Shown here in pieces: positions 1 through 9,700 of a stretch of DNA of 64,000 bases (the stretch's first letter is position 1; each line of letters opens with the position of its first letter). Under the pieces are notes generated by a model. That model ran no database searches. It was not told where the DNA came from and was given only the letters and a program-made list of their open reading frames with translations. The DNA is taken from contig JADKBR010000001.1 in NCBI GenBank assembly GCA_016714975.1, positions 248,001-312,000 of the forward strand. Direction: 5' to 3'. The DNA comes from Candidatus Dechloromonas phosphorivorans (GTDB taxonomy: Bacteria > Pseudomonadota > Gammaproteobacteria > Burkholderiales > Rhodocyclaceae). The translations under genes were made by a program, and so were the position numbers.

Positions 1-206
1 TCATGAAGCGCAACTCCTGCGGCAAGTCGCTCGACATCGCCCGCACGGCGCGCGACATGCTCGGCGGCAACGGCATTTCCGACGAGTTCGGCGTCATTCG
101 CCACCTCGTCAATCTCGAAGTGGTGAATACCTACGAGGGCACGCACGACGTCCATGCGCTGATCCTCGGCCGGGCGCAGACGGGAATCGCCGCCTTCGCC
201 AACTGA
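1..206 (+). CDS. gcdH: Glutaryl-CoA dehydrogenase, C-terminal fragment (gene enters from the left)
   Basis: This is the last 67 residues of an acyl-CoA dehydrogenase whose start lies outside the window. The segment SCGKSLDIARTARDMLGGNG followed by NTYEGTHDVHALILGRA is the C-terminal signature of glutaryl-CoA dehydrogenase. That FAD enzyme oxidises and decarboxylates glutaryl-CoA to crotonyl-CoA in lysine and aromatic-compound degradation. The gene ends in TGA at 204-206. It converges on the minus-strand ParA-like gene. The 97-nt gap between them holds a 6-bp hairpin (267-283, ATGGGC/GCCCAT) without a T-run, which is at best a weak terminator. Confidence 0.9.
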   Translation, partial: MKRNSCGKSLDIARTARDMLGGNGISDEFGVIRHLVNLEVVNTYEGTHDVHALILGRAQTGIAAFAN

Positions 207-303
207 GCGCAGGGCGGTGGCCCGAAAATCGGCACCTGAATAGTGTCGACCACAACCGCCAGGTCAATGGGCCTTTAGCCCATGGCTGCGGTCAGGCCGC
301 GGT

Positions 304-966
304 TCAGGGTCCCTCGGCGTGGGCGCCGGCTGCCGGATGCCCGCTGGCTTCCGCCCATTCGATGATCGGCTGCCACTGTTCCACATCCCGCGCAGCCCGG
401 GAACGCGGCAAATCGAAGATGGTCAGGCCGGCGCCAGAAGCTTGCACATAGACCTGCGTATCGCGCAGATAGGCCAGCACCGGCAGGTCGAAAGTAGCGA
501 AGAAACGCTCCAGTTGAGCCGCGGCGCGCGTCCGCGCATCAACTCGCATGCCGATCACGGCAACGTCGGCCTTGCCCCGGCGCACGGCCTTCTCGGCCAG
601 CAGTTCCGTCAGAAAATGCCGCGTCGCCAGCATGTCGAAAATCGACGGCTGGACCGGCACGATAACGCGCGTGGAAAGCTTGAGCACCCGCTCCAGCATC
701 CTGCCGTGGAGGCCGGCCGGGGTATCGAGGATGATATGGCTGGTGCCTGTAGGTGGCCGGGCGACGGCGTCGAGGCCGATTTCCCAAGTGTCGATGGTCG
801 GTGCCGCGAAGGGGCGTATGCCCAGCCATTCGCGCGACGACTGCTGACGATCGATGTCGCCGAGCATCACCTCATGACGCTTGCTGGCGAAATAGCCGGC
901 CAGGTTGGTCGCCAGCGTACTTTTGCCGGATCCCCCCTTGGGATTGGCAACGAGAAATGCCTTCAT
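304..966 (-). CDS. ParA/MinD-family P-loop ATPase without a ParB partner
   Basis: This 220-residue protein begins with the deviant Walker A box KGGSGKST (residues 10-17) typical of ParA/MinD/Soj ATPases. It has DIDRQQSS as the A' motif and HIILDTPAG as Walker B. Such ATPases position plasmids, chromosomes or protein assemblies through ATP-dependent dimerisation. The short length, with no N-terminal HTH, resembles orphan ParA proteins rather than plasmid ParA. No parB or parS-like gene is adjacent. It is the last gene of a minus-strand operon; its ATG overlaps the stop of the TAXI gene by 4 nt. Cargo is unknown. Confidence 0.85.
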   Translation of the reverse strand: MKAFLVANPKGGSGKSTLATNLAGYFASKRHEVMLGDIDRQQSSREWLGIRPFAAPTIDTWEIGLDAVARPPTGTSHIILDTPAGLHGRMLERVLKLSTRVIVPVQPSIFDMLATRHFLTELLAEKAVRRGKADVAVIGMRVDARTRAAAQLERFFATFDLPVLAYLRDTQVYVQASGAGLTIFDLPRSRAARDVEQWQPIIEWAEASGHPAAGAHAEGP

Positions 967-2291
967 GTCCTGCCCTCCAGGTTCTTGAGTGTTTGGCGTA
1001 CAAGGTTAACATGAACGCGCAGGGTATAGACCAAATCGGTGAACGCCAAGGGAACTGCCAGTCCTCTGGCTTCGTCGTCCAGCCCATCGAGCCGGCTCCG
1101 GTATTGCGGCAGTTTTGCCGCGTCAAAGCGCAGTTTCAGATCGTCCTCGAGATACTTCAGCTCGCCATAACAGCGAAAGATCTTGGAGCGCACCCGCCAC
1201 GAATAGATCGCCGGCGCCAACTTGAGCAGCGGAATCAGCAAGGCGACAATGGGAATCAGCAGCACAATCAGGCGATCGACGAGGACCGCCAGCCAGAACG
1301 GCAGGTAGCGCTGCAGGAATGGCGGGCCGGACTTGAAGTAACGCGCGGCCTCTGGCGACAGCGGCACCAGAAGATCCTTGTAGACTGGGAACTCACCGGC
1401 CTTGTTGAAAAAGCCGGACTTGCCGTGCGTTTCGGTCATCGCCTGCAGCAACAGACTCTGCAGGGCCGGGTGGAGGTCAGCGCGGACGATGACGTTGGCC
1501 GTCGGCGCCAGAACGGTCACGTCATCCGGGGGAAAGTCGCGCACCAGGTCGGCGACGCCCTGCGGCAGCATGAGCTTGGTCAGGAATGGAAAGCGGCGCT
1601 GGTAGGCGTCGGCCTGAGAAAAACTCATGACCCTGATTCCGGGCGAACGCAGCAGAACCTGAACGACAGGCGCACTCTCGGCGGCGATGATGAAGGCCGC
1701 ATCGATACGCCCCTGTTGCAGCTCTTCTGCGGCCTTGAGGCCCGCCAGCGGAACCAGATGGTCGCCCGGCGGAAGTTCGTTGGCGGCGAGGAGTTGCTGC
1801 GCGAGCTGGCGTACCCCGGATCCTTCCTGGCCGATGGCGATGCGCTTGCCGCGCAGGTCGGTCAGGCGCTCGACCGTCCGGCTGCCTCGGTAAAAGACCC
1901 AGACCGGTTCGTAGAAGACGCTGCCAAGCGACACCAGTGCGGAGTCCGAATCCTCGTCGTCGGGGTCCACTCTCGGCTCAAGCACGCCGCCCTGGACGAA
2001 GCCGACCTGCGCCTCGTCCTTTTCCAGTCGATCGAGGTTCTCCAGCGAGCCGGCCGACGTCCTGATCTCGAGCGTGATGCCATTGCGTGCCAGAATGGCG
2101 GCGTAGCGCCCAGCGTAGGCGTAATACGCGCCAGCATCGCTGCCGGTGGTGATGACGATCTTCTTGGGCGGCGCCGGTTCGACGAACTGGAAGGCCACGA
2201 CAAAGCCGATGCCGACGATCAGGAAGATCCACCAGGCAGTGGCGAACAGGTCGCGCAGCGAAACCAGTCCGGCCCGGATTCTGGCCATCAT
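963..2291 (-). CDS. TAXI-family TRAP solute-binding protein with two membrane anchors
   Basis: This 442-residue protein has an N-terminal membrane segment (about residues 17-37, WWIFLIVGIGFVVAF), then a TAXI-type periplasmic binding domain. The segment VITTGSDAGAYYAYAGRYA and the 'TSAGSLENL' region are diagnostic of it. A second hydrophobic segment lies near residues 325-355 (FWLAVLVDRLIVLLIPIVALL), followed by a cytoplasmic tail. TAXI proteins normally deliver substrates to TRAP permeases, but no DctQ/DctM-like gene is nearby. The double-anchored form may sense rather than transport (inference). It overlaps qor upstream and the ParA gene downstream by 4 nt each. Confidence 0.85.
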   Translation of the reverse strand: MMARIRAGLVSLRDLFATAWWIFLIVGIGFVVAFQFVEPAPPKKIVITTGSDAGAYYAYAGRYAAILARNGITLEIRTSAGSLENLDRLEKDEAQVGFVQGGVLEPRVDPDDEDSDSALVSLGSVFYEPVWVFYRGSRTVERLTDLRGKRIAIGQEGSGVRQLAQQLLAANELPPGDHLVPLAGLKAAEELQQGRIDAAFIIAAESAPVVQVLLRSPGIRVMSFSQADAYQRRFPFLTKLMLPQGVADLVRDFPPDDVTVLAPTANVIVRADLHPALQSLLLQAMTETHGKSGFFNKAGEFPVYKDLLVPLSPEAARYFKSGPPFLQRYLPFWLAVLVDRLIVLLIPIVALLIPLLKLAPAIYSWRVRSKIFRCYGELKYLEDDLKLRFDAAKLPQYRSRLDGLDDEARGLAVPLAFTDLVYTLRVHVNLVRQTLKNLEGRT

Positions 2292-3262
2292 GGGAGGAGG
2301 ATGGTCGAACCGGTGGTCTTGCGCGCCTCGAGATCACGATGCGCCTGGCCAGCATCGGCCAGCGGATAGGTCTGATTGACTTCGATGCGCACCTTGCCGG
2401 AGGCGACGACCGCGAACAGCTCGCCGCCGAGCGCTTCGAGATCGGCGCGCCTTGCCGTGTAGTGCATCAACGTCGGCCGGGTGACGAAGAGCGAGCCCTT
2501 CTGCGACAGCAGCAGCAGATCAAGCGGCGGCACCGGGCCGGACGCGTTGCCGTAGCTGACCATCATGCCGAGCGGCCGCAGGCTGTCGAGCGAACCCATG
2601 AAGGTGTCCTTGCCGACGCCGTCATAGACGACCGAAACACCTTCCCCGCCGGTGATCTCGCGGACGCGCCGGGTGAAATCTTCAGTCGAGTAGTTGACCA
2701 CGTGATCGCAACCGTGCGCCTTGGCGAGTTCGCCCTTGGCGGCCGACCCGACCGTGCCGATCACGGTCGCTCCCAGCGCCTTGGCCCATTGGCAGGCTAT
2801 CAGCCCGACGCCGCCGGCAGCGGCATGGATCAGCACGGCGTCGCCAGGCTGGACGCGGCAAGTCTTGCGCAACAGATAAGCGGCGGTCAGGCCCTGCAGC
2901 ATCATCGCGGCGGCGGTGTTGAAGCCGATGCCTTCCGGGAGCCTGAGCAGGCGATGCGCCGGGATGTTGCGGACCTCGGCATAGGCGCCGACCGGCCCGC
3001 CAGCGTAGGCGACGCGATCGCCGACACTGACCTCGGTCACGCCCTCGCCGATGGCTTCGACCACTCCGGCGCCCTCAAGGCCGATTCCCGACGGCAGCGG
3101 GAGCGGGTAGAGACCGGTGCGATGATAAATGTCGATGAAGTTGAGGCCGACTGCGTGGTGACGGACAATCGCCTCGCCGGCCGCCGGCGCCGGGACCTCG
3201 ACCTGTTCCCAAGTGAGCACTTCGGGGCCGCCGGTCTGGTGAATGCGGAATGCGTTAGTCAT
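2288..3262 (-). CDS. NAD(P)H:quinone oxidoreductase, zeta-crystallin type
   Basis: This is a 324-residue medium-chain dehydrogenase/reductase of the quinone oxidoreductase (QorA) family. It has an N-terminal GroES-like domain (GLNFIDIYHRTGLYPLPLPS) and a Rossmann domain with the AAAGGVG nucleotide-binding turn. It lacks the zinc ligands of alcohol dehydrogenases, as expected for the one-electron quinone-reducing branch. The start at 3262 is chosen because GAGGAAACGACC precedes that ATG at good spacing and the protein then begins MTNAFRIHQTGGPEVL. An upstream in-frame ATG would add 18 unrelated residues. First gene of the qor-TAXI-parA operon. Confidence 0.9.
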   Translation of the reverse strand: MTNAFRIHQTGGPEVLTWEQVEVPAPAAGEAIVRHHAVGLNFIDIYHRTGLYPLPLPSGIGLEGAGVVEAIGEGVTEVSVGDRVAYAGGPVGAYAEVRNIPAHRLLRLPEGIGFNTAAAMMLQGLTAAYLLRKTCRVQPGDAVLIHAAAGGVGLIACQWAKALGATVIGTVGSAAKGELAKAHGCDHVVNYSTEDFTRRVREITGGEGVSVVYDGVGKDTFMGSLDSLRPLGMMVSYGNASGPVPPLDLLLLSQKGSLFVTRPTLMHYTARRADLEALGGELFAVVASGKVRIEVNQTYPLADAGQAHRDLEARKTTGSTILLP

Positions 3263-3398
3263 GGTCGTTTCCTCGAAGGCCTGATTGCTTTTCTTGCGAG
3301 AGCCAGAGATTATCACTCGTCCGGGCTTCGATCCAGCATGCGAGCGGCTTGCTGCGTCAGGAATCTGGTCATGCCCAGTCTTGCACCCCGATCACGGA

Positions 3399-3896
3399 TC
3401 AGATTACCACCGGCTGATCCGGCAGTTCGTTCGGATTCCGCTTGTCGGCCGGAAAATGCTCGGTCATCAGTTCGCCAGCACGGTGGATGGCAGCGAGCGC
3501 CCCGCCACGATACTCGCCAAGCTTGAAGGCGGCCTCCATGCTGCGGCAGATGGCATCCCACTCGGCCTGGCCCACCCGGGCGGCGATGCCGCGGTCAGCG
3601 AGCACTTCGACGCGGCGATCGACGAGTTGCACGTAGATCAGGACGCCGCTGTTGCCTTCGGTATCCCAGACGCCGAGACTACCGAAGAGATCGGCGGCAC
3701 GCTGGCGGGCACTGCGGCCATGCCATAGCTCGACGAAGGGCAAGGGACCTTCGACGACGAAACGGATTTCGCCGCGCTGGCCGGCTTCGGCAACCTCGAC
3801 GGCGGCACCGATTTCGGCTGACAAGGCCGGGCCGAAGCGGCGCGCGGCAATCCACGGCGGCGTCAGGAGGTGTTTGAACAAGCGCGAAAGATTCAT
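3399..3896 (-). CDS. TPM-domain protein (second of pair)
   Basis: This 165-residue TPM-fold protein (the family includes YgcG and Psb32) contains the core FVVEGPLPF...LGVWDTEGNSGVLIYVQLVDRRVEVLADRGI. It has no clear signal peptide or Gly-rich tail. Family function is poorly defined; members accompany LemA and are linked to membrane-protein quality control or phosphatase-like activities. The ATG directly follows the TAA of the upstream TPM gene, so the two are translationally coupled. It is the third gene of a lemA-TPM-TPM operon. Confidence 0.85.
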   Translation of the reverse strand: MNLSRLFKHLLTPPWIAARRFGPALSAEIGAAVEVAEAGQRGEIRFVVEGPLPFVELWHGRSARQRAADLFGSLGVWDTEGNSGVLIYVQLVDRRVEVLADRGIAARVGQAEWDAICRSMEAAFKLGEYRGGALAAIHRAGELMTEHFPADKRNPNELPDQPVVI

Positions 3897-4784
3897 TTAC
3901 CAACTCCCCGAGGCGCCACCGCCGCCACCCGAACCGCCCCCGCCCCCGAAGCCGCCTCCCCCGCCGAAGCCACCACCGCCTCCCCGACCACCGCGACCGG
4001 CGATGCCGCTGAGAACCAGGTCAAGACCGAAGCGCGCCAGGAAAATTCCGGCCAGGACACCGATGACGATCCCGGCCACGCCGCCGAGCAGCAGCCAGCC
4101 GATGCCGCCGGTCACTCCACCCACCACCGCCGATCCGAGAAAATTGCCGAGCAGGCGGCGCAGCGCGGTACCGATGACGACGACCGCGATCAGGATGCCG
4201 AACAGCAGCGCTTCGCTGATCCCGGCCACGCCCTGCGGCGCGGCACTCCGCGCAGCCGGCGCCGGGGCAGGCAGCTCCTCGCCCTCGACGACCTTGAGGA
4301 TGGCATCGACCCCGGCGTCGATGCCTCCGGGCAGGTCGCCGCCCTTGAAGCGCGGCGTGATCGTTTCGGAAATGATGCGCTTCGCCGTGGCGTCGTTGAG
4401 CCGGCCTTCCAGCCCGTAACCGACCTCGATGCGCAGCCGCCGGTCATCCTTGGCGACGATCAGGATGACGCCGTCGTCCACACCCTTGCGCCCGATCTTC
4501 CAGGTATCGAGGAGGCGAACCCCGAACTGCTCGATGGTCTCCGGCTGCGTGCTGGGCAGAACCAGCACCACCACCTGCGCGCCCTTGCCCGCCTCGAAGG
4601 CCGCGAGCTTCTGCTCCAGCGCGGCCTTCTGCCCGGCGCCGAGCGTCCCGGTCAGGTCGGTCACCCGCGCCGCGAGCGGCGGGATCGGCACCTGCCCGTC
4701 CACGGTCCCGCCGGGGGCGGCCCAGACGAACACGGCGAACAGGCAGAGCAGCAACCCAGCCAGGCTGGCGGCCAGGCGCTTCAT
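3897..4784 (-). CDS. TPM-domain membrane protein with Gly-rich tail (YgcG-like)
   Basis: This 295-residue protein has a signal peptide (MKRLAASLAGLLLCLFAVFVWA) and a TPM domain starting near 'ARVTDLTGTLGAGQK' with the core VVVLVLPSTQPETIEQFGVR and GVILIVAKDDRRLRIEVGYGLEG. Hydrophobic segments follow around residues 190-250. The tail is a run of Gly with Phe/Ser (about residues 265-293). This is the architecture of bacterial YgcG proteins, which are exported and membrane-anchored. It sits 7 nt downstream of lemA and directly upstream of another TPM gene, a recurring trio. Confidence 0.88.
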   Translation of the reverse strand: MKRLAASLAGLLLCLFAVFVWAAPGGTVDGQVPIPPLAARVTDLTGTLGAGQKAALEQKLAAFEAGKGAQVVVLVLPSTQPETIEQFGVRLLDTWKIGRKGVDDGVILIVAKDDRRLRIEVGYGLEGRLNDATAKRIISETITPRFKGGDLPGGIDAGVDAILKVVEGEELPAPAPAARSAAPQGVAGISEALLFGILIAVVVIGTALRRLLGNFLGSAVVGGVTGGIGWLLLGGVAGIVIGVLAGIFLARFGLDLVLSGIAGRGGRGGGGGFGGGGGFGGGGGSGGGGGASGSW

Positions 4785-4791
4785 CGCGGAG

Positions 4792-5400
4792 TTACCTGGC
4801 GGCCGGCTTGGGTGCGCTGAAGTCGATCTTCGGCGCGCTGCTGATCGCCTTCTCGTCTTCGACGGCGAAATTGGCCTTGGCCTTGTAGCCCATGACCATG
4901 GCCGTCAGGTTGTTGGGGAAGGTGCGTACCGAGACGTTGTATTCCTGCACCGCCTTGATGTAGCGGTTGCGGGCAACGGTGATGCGGTTTTCCGTTCCCT
5001 CGACCTGCGCCTGCAGGTCGCGGAAATTGGCGTCAGCCTTGAGCTGCGGGTAATTCTCGGAAACCACCAGCAGGCGGCCGAGCGCGCTGGAGAGATCGGC
5101 CTGCGCCTTCTGGAACTTGGCGAAGGCGGCCTCGTCATTGACCAGTTCCGGCGTCGCCTTGATGCTGCCGACGCTGGCGCGGGCCTCGGTGACCTGGGTC
5201 AGCACTTCCTTTTCGTGCGCGGCATAGCCCTGGACGATGGACACCAGGTTGGGCACCAGATCGGCGCGGCGCTTGTACTGGTTGAGCACCTCCGACCAGG
5301 CACCATTCACCGCCTCGTCGTTGATCTGGATCTGGTTGTAGCCGCAACCGGAAAGCAGCGAGACGGCAATGGCAAGGACGGCGAGGAGGCGAAACTTCAT
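4792..5400 (-). CDS. lemA: LemA family lipoprotein
   Basis: This 202-residue LemA-family protein has an N-terminal lipobox (LLSGC, Cys about residue 20). The LemA core follows: NQIQINDEAVNGAWSEVLNQ, then YKRRADLVPNLVSIVQGYA and the C-terminal YNVSVRTFPNNLTA. It is mostly alpha-helical and probably outer- or inner-membrane anchored. The start at 5400 is preferred over an upstream in-frame ATG because it gives the lipoprotein signal and has GGAG upstream. First gene of the lemA-TPM-TPM operon. Biochemical role unknown. Confidence 0.9.
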   Translation of the reverse strand: MKFRLLAVLAIAVSLLSGCGYNQIQINDEAVNGAWSEVLNQYKRRADLVPNLVSIVQGYAAHEKEVLTQVTEARASVGSIKATPELVNDEAAFAKFQKAQADLSSALGRLLVVSENYPQLKADANFRDLQAQVEGTENRITVARNRYIKAVQEYNVSVRTFPNNLTAMVMGYKAKANFAVEDEKAISSAPKIDFSAPKPAAR

Positions 5401-5497
5401 GGCGAGGATCTCCGAGATTTGAACAGGTCGCTGGAAGATGGGGACTACAAGAAGAAAACTCAAGGCCTTCCACAGCGAGCCGCGCCCTGAGCATTGA

Positions 5498-5731
5498 CTA
5501 CTGAGCCGGCTTCGATAACTGAGTCTTGATGATCGGGCCCACCTGATGCCAAACCCACGAGCCGGCGGCAAACAGGAGGCCGATCCCGATGATCAACTGG
5601 ATCAGCAGAATGATCATGTCACTCTGCTGGCGACTTAACCGGTGCCCCGGGTTGGTGGCGCCGCAACCCGGACAGGTCTCGGCCGAGGTATCGACGGTGT
5701 GGCGGCAGGCCCGGCATGACACGAGCGACAT
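5498..5731 (-). CDS. Small zinc-ribbon membrane protein
   Basis: This 77-residue protein has an N-terminal zinc ribbon with two CxxC pairs (SCRACRH at residues 5-11; CPGCGATNPG at 20-29) and one transmembrane helix (about residues 40-62, IILLIQLIIGIGLLFAAGSW). Such ribbon-TM proteins are common and uncharacterised. It is divergent from miaA and precedes lemA on the same strand with a 97-nt gap. Confidence 0.75.
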   Translation of the reverse strand: MSLVSCRACRHTVDTSAETCPGCGATNPGHRLSRQQSDMIILLIQLIIGIGLLFAAGSWVWHQVGPIIKTQLSKPAQ

Positions 5732-5800
5732 GGTTTCCCCCTATGATCTGCGGATTATAGGCCGGAGCAGCCTCCCGTGTGCGTGATAGCATTCGCCGCG

Positions 5801-6748
5801 ATGCGATCGACCCACCGCCTGCCGCCCGCCATCCTGCTCATGGGCCCGACCGCCTCGGGCAAGACGGCCGTTGCCATGGCGCTCGCCGACCGCTTCCCGG
5901 TGGACCTCGTCAGCGTCGACTCGGCGCAAGTTTTCCGTGACATGGATATCGGCACCGCCAAGCCGAACCAGGCGACGCTGGCGCGTTATCCGCACCGCCT
6001 GGTCGACCTCATCTCGCCGGAAGAAAGTTATTCCGCCGCCCGTTTCCGTGCCGATGCGCTGGCGGCAATGGCCGAAATCACTGCCGCCGGCAAGGTGCCG
6101 CTGCTGGTCGGTGGCACGATGCTGTATTTCCGCTCGCTGCTGCACGGCCTCGCCGATCTGCCGCAGGCCGATGCCGCACTGCGCGCCCAGATCGACGCCG
6201 AAGCGGCGCTTGTCGGCTGGCCGGCGCTGCACGCGAAATTGGCCCTTTTTGACCCGTCGACCGCAGCAAGGCTGCACCCGACCGACAGCCAGCGCATCCA
6301 GCGCGCGCTGGAGATCTGCCGGCTGAGCGGGCGGCCGATGTCGGAACTGCTGGCCGCCAGCGACCGTCAGCATCCCCCTTGCGATTTCCTCTCCATCGGC
6401 CTGCTGCCATCCGCGCGCGCCGTGCTGCACGAGCGCATCGCCCACCGTTTCGACGCCATGCTGCTGGCCGGACTCGACGACGAAGTGCGCATGCTGCGTG
6501 ACAAGTACCGGCTGCACCTGGGCCTGCCGTCGATGCGCTGCGTCGGCTACCGCCAGACTTGGGAAGCGCAGGACGGGACGATTCCGAAAATGGAACTCCG
6601 TGATCGCGGCATCTTCGCGACTCGCCAACTTGCCAAGCGCCAGATCACCTGGCTGACCAACTCGTTCACCGCCGAGAATTACGACTGCCTCGATCCCGCG
6701 CTGGCCGACAAGGTCGCCGCACGGGTCGCCGGGTTTCTCGGCGCCTAG
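5801..6748 (+). CDS. miaA: tRNA dimethylallyltransferase
   Basis: MiaA transfers the dimethylallyl group to A37 of tRNAs reading UNN codons. The 315-residue protein has the P-loop GPTASGKT and the family motifs VDSAQVFRDMDIGTAKP, GGTMLYFRSLL and CVGYRQTWEAQDG. The C-terminal RGIFATRQLAKRQITWL binds tRNA. The start at 5801 is placed just ahead of the P-loop; a GTG at 5777 in the same frame would add 8 residues. Its last codon overlaps the stop of the convergent RND gene. Confidence 0.95.
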   Translation: MRSTHRLPPAILLMGPTASGKTAVAMALADRFPVDLVSVDSAQVFRDMDIGTAKPNQATLARYPHRLVDLISPEESYSAARFRADALAAMAEITAAGKVPLLVGGTMLYFRSLLHGLADLPQADAALRAQIDAEAALVGWPALHAKLALFDPSTAARLHPTDSQRIQRALEICRLSGRPMSELLAASDRQHPPCDFLSIGLLPSARAVLHERIAHRFDAMLLAGLDDEVRMLRDKYRLHLGLPSMRCVGYRQTWEAQDGTIPKMELRDRGIFATRQLAKRQITWLTNSFTAENYDCLDPALADKVAARVAGFLGA

Positions 6749-9700
6749 GAGGCGTGCACCGCCACCGGCCCCTTGCGTGCCGCCAGCAGCGTATACACCG
6801 TCGGCACCACGAACAGCGTGAAGAAGGTGCCGAGCAGCAGGCCGCCGACGATGACCCAGCCGATCTGCTGGCGCGATTCCGCCCCGGCGCCGGTCGCCAG
6901 TGCCAGCGGAAAGGCACCGAGCACCATGGCGCCGGTCGTCATCAGGATCGGGCGCAGGCGCAGCGTCGCCGATTCGATGACCGCCTCCTTCAATTCGAGA
7001 CCCTTCTCCTGCAACTGGTTGGCGAACTCGACGATCAGGATGCCGTGCTTGGTGATCAAGCCAACCAGCGTCACCAGGCCGATCTCGCTATAGACGTTGA
7101 GCGTGCCGCCGCTCAGCCAGAGGGCGAGAAGCGCGCCGGCCATCGACAGCGGCACCGTCAGCATGATGATGAAGGGGTCGCGGAAGCTCTCGAACTGAGC
7201 CGCCAGCACCAGGTAGATGAAGGCCAGCGCCAAGCTGAAGGTTAACCCCAGCGAGGACGACGACTGGCGGAACTCGCGCGTCTGGCCGTTGTAATCGACC
7301 GCATAGCCCGGCTTGAGAAGCTGCGTGGCAATGCCATCCATGAAGCTCAGCGCCTCGCCCATCGTGTAGCCCGGCGCCAGGTTGGCGGTGATGGTCACGG
7401 CGCGGCGCTGGCCGAAGTGGTTGAGTTCGCGCGGGGCGACGGTCTCGCTGACGTCGACCAGGTTGTCGAGCGAAATCATGCTGCCGTCGCGGCCGCGGAC
7501 ATAGATGTCGCGGATGTCATCAGGATTGCGGCGATCGCTGTCGGCAACCTGGACGATCACGTCGTACTGTTCGCCGTCGCGCTTGAAGCGGGTGACCTGG
7601 CGGCCGCCGAGCAGCGTCTCCAGCGTGCGGCCGATGCTCTCGACCAGCACACCCATGTCGGCCGCCTTGTCGCGCCTGACTTCGACCGACAGTTCCGGCT
7701 TGTTCAGCTTGAGGTCGGTATCGACGTTGGTCAGCCCGGGGTTTTTGGCCAGTTCGCCGAGGAACTGGCTGGTCACCTGCTGCAGTTCCTCATACGAGGC
7801 CGAGGTGACGATGACGAAATTGATCGGCCGTTCGCGTGGGCTCTGGCCGAGCGACGGCGGCGTCACCGGAAAGGCCAGGACGCCGGGAATGTTCCCGAAC
7901 TTCGGGAACAGCTCCTTGGCGACGTCGGGCGAACGGCGGTCGCGCGCCTTCCAGTCGGTGAGGCCGACGAAGGAAATGCCCTGGCTGACTGTCGGGTTGC
8001 CGGAAACGACGAAGAAACGCTCGACGTCCTTGGTCTCACTGTAGATGGCTTCGATCTGGCGCGCATACTTGTCGGTGTAGTCGAGGGTAGCGCCGTCCGG
8101 CCCGAGGAAGACGCCGAGGATGACGCCACGGTCCTCGACCGGCGCCAGCTCCGATTTCAGCACGCCGAGCAGCGCGACGCAGGAGGCGGCGACCGCGACA
8201 AAGCCGGTCATGATGATCCAGCGGCGGTTGAGTGCTGCGGTCAACACGCGTTTGTAGCCCGAATTCAGCCAGTTCAGGAAATTCTCGACGGCGACGAAAG
8301 CCTTGCCGTGCTTTTCCTCGTGCTTGAGCAGCAGCGAACACATCATCGGCGACAGCGTCAGCGCGACGAAGCCGGACACCAGCACGGCACCGGCCAGGGT
8401 CAGCGCGAATTCGATGAACAGTTTGCCGGTGCGCCCGGTCATGAAGGCGACCGGGGCGTACACCGCGGCCAGGGTCAGCGTCATCGCCACCACCGCGAAG
8501 CCGATCTCCTGCGAGCCCTGCAAGGCCGCCTGCATCTTCGGCATGCCTTTCTCGATGTGGCGGTAGATATTTTCCAGCACGACGATGGCGTCATCGACCA
8601 CCAGGCCGATGGCCAGCACCAGCGCCAGCAGGGTCAGCGTATTGATCGTGAAACCGAGTACGAACATGATGGCGAAGGCACCGACCAGCGACACCGGGAT
8701 GGTCACCAGCGGGATCAGCGTCGCCCGGAAATTGCGCAGGAAGAAGAAAATGATCGCCAGCACGAGCAGGATCGCTTCGCCGATGGTCTTGAACACCGCA
8801 TCGATCGAGCGGTCGATGAAGATCGACGAATCGTAAGCGATGTCGGCGCGCATGCCGGGTGGCAGTTCGCTGGTAATCTTGGGCAGTTCAGCGCGTAGCG
8901 CCTTCGACAGTTCGAGCGGATTGGCCGTCGCCTGCTTGATGACCCCGAGCGCCACCGCCGAACGGCCATTGAAACGCACCGAACTGCGCTCCGAGGCGGC
9001 GCCGATCTCGACGCGGCCGAGGTCGGCGATGCGCACCGGGTAGCCGTTCGCCGTCTTGACGACGATGGCGCCGAATCCCTCCGGCGCCGTCAGATCGGTA
9101 TTGGCGACCACCGAAAACTCGCGCTCGCGGCTCTCGATACGCCCGGCCGGCACCTCGACGTTCTGCTTCCTGAGTGCATCCTCGACATCGGCTGGCGTCA
9201 GCTGGTAGGCTGCCAGGCGGGCGCGGTCAAGCCAGACGCGCATGGCGAACTTGCGTTCGCCGAAGATGCGCACATCGGCCGCCCCCGGCAGAGTCTGCAG
9301 GCGCGGCTTGACGATGCGGTTGGCGAAGTCGGTGACTTCGAGCGCCGAATGCTTGTCCGACGAGAAGGCGATCCAGATGATCGGGTTAGCGTCGGCTTCG
9401 ACCTTGGCGATCACCGGCTCGTCGACCGAATCCGGCAACTTGTTGCGCACCCGCGAGACGCGGTCGCGGACATCGGCCGCCGCCGAATCCGGCGCGCGCT
9501 CAAGCTTGAAGCGCACGGAAATCTGGCTGTTCTCGGCACGCGAGATCGAGGTGATGACCTCGATGCCTTCGATACCGGCCAGCGAATCCTCGAGCGGCTT
9601 GGTCACCTGCGATTCGATGATTTCGGCCGAAGCCCCGCGATAGGTCGTGTCGACCGTCACCACCGGCTCGTCGATCTTCGGGTACTCGCGCACCGGCAGG

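Noticed and set aside
753..2369. Long plus-strand open frame (538 codons)
   Set aside because: It is antisense to the TAXI and ParA genes, rich in Arg/Gln as expected for a shadow frame in GC-rich DNA; the minus-strand proteins are clearly real.
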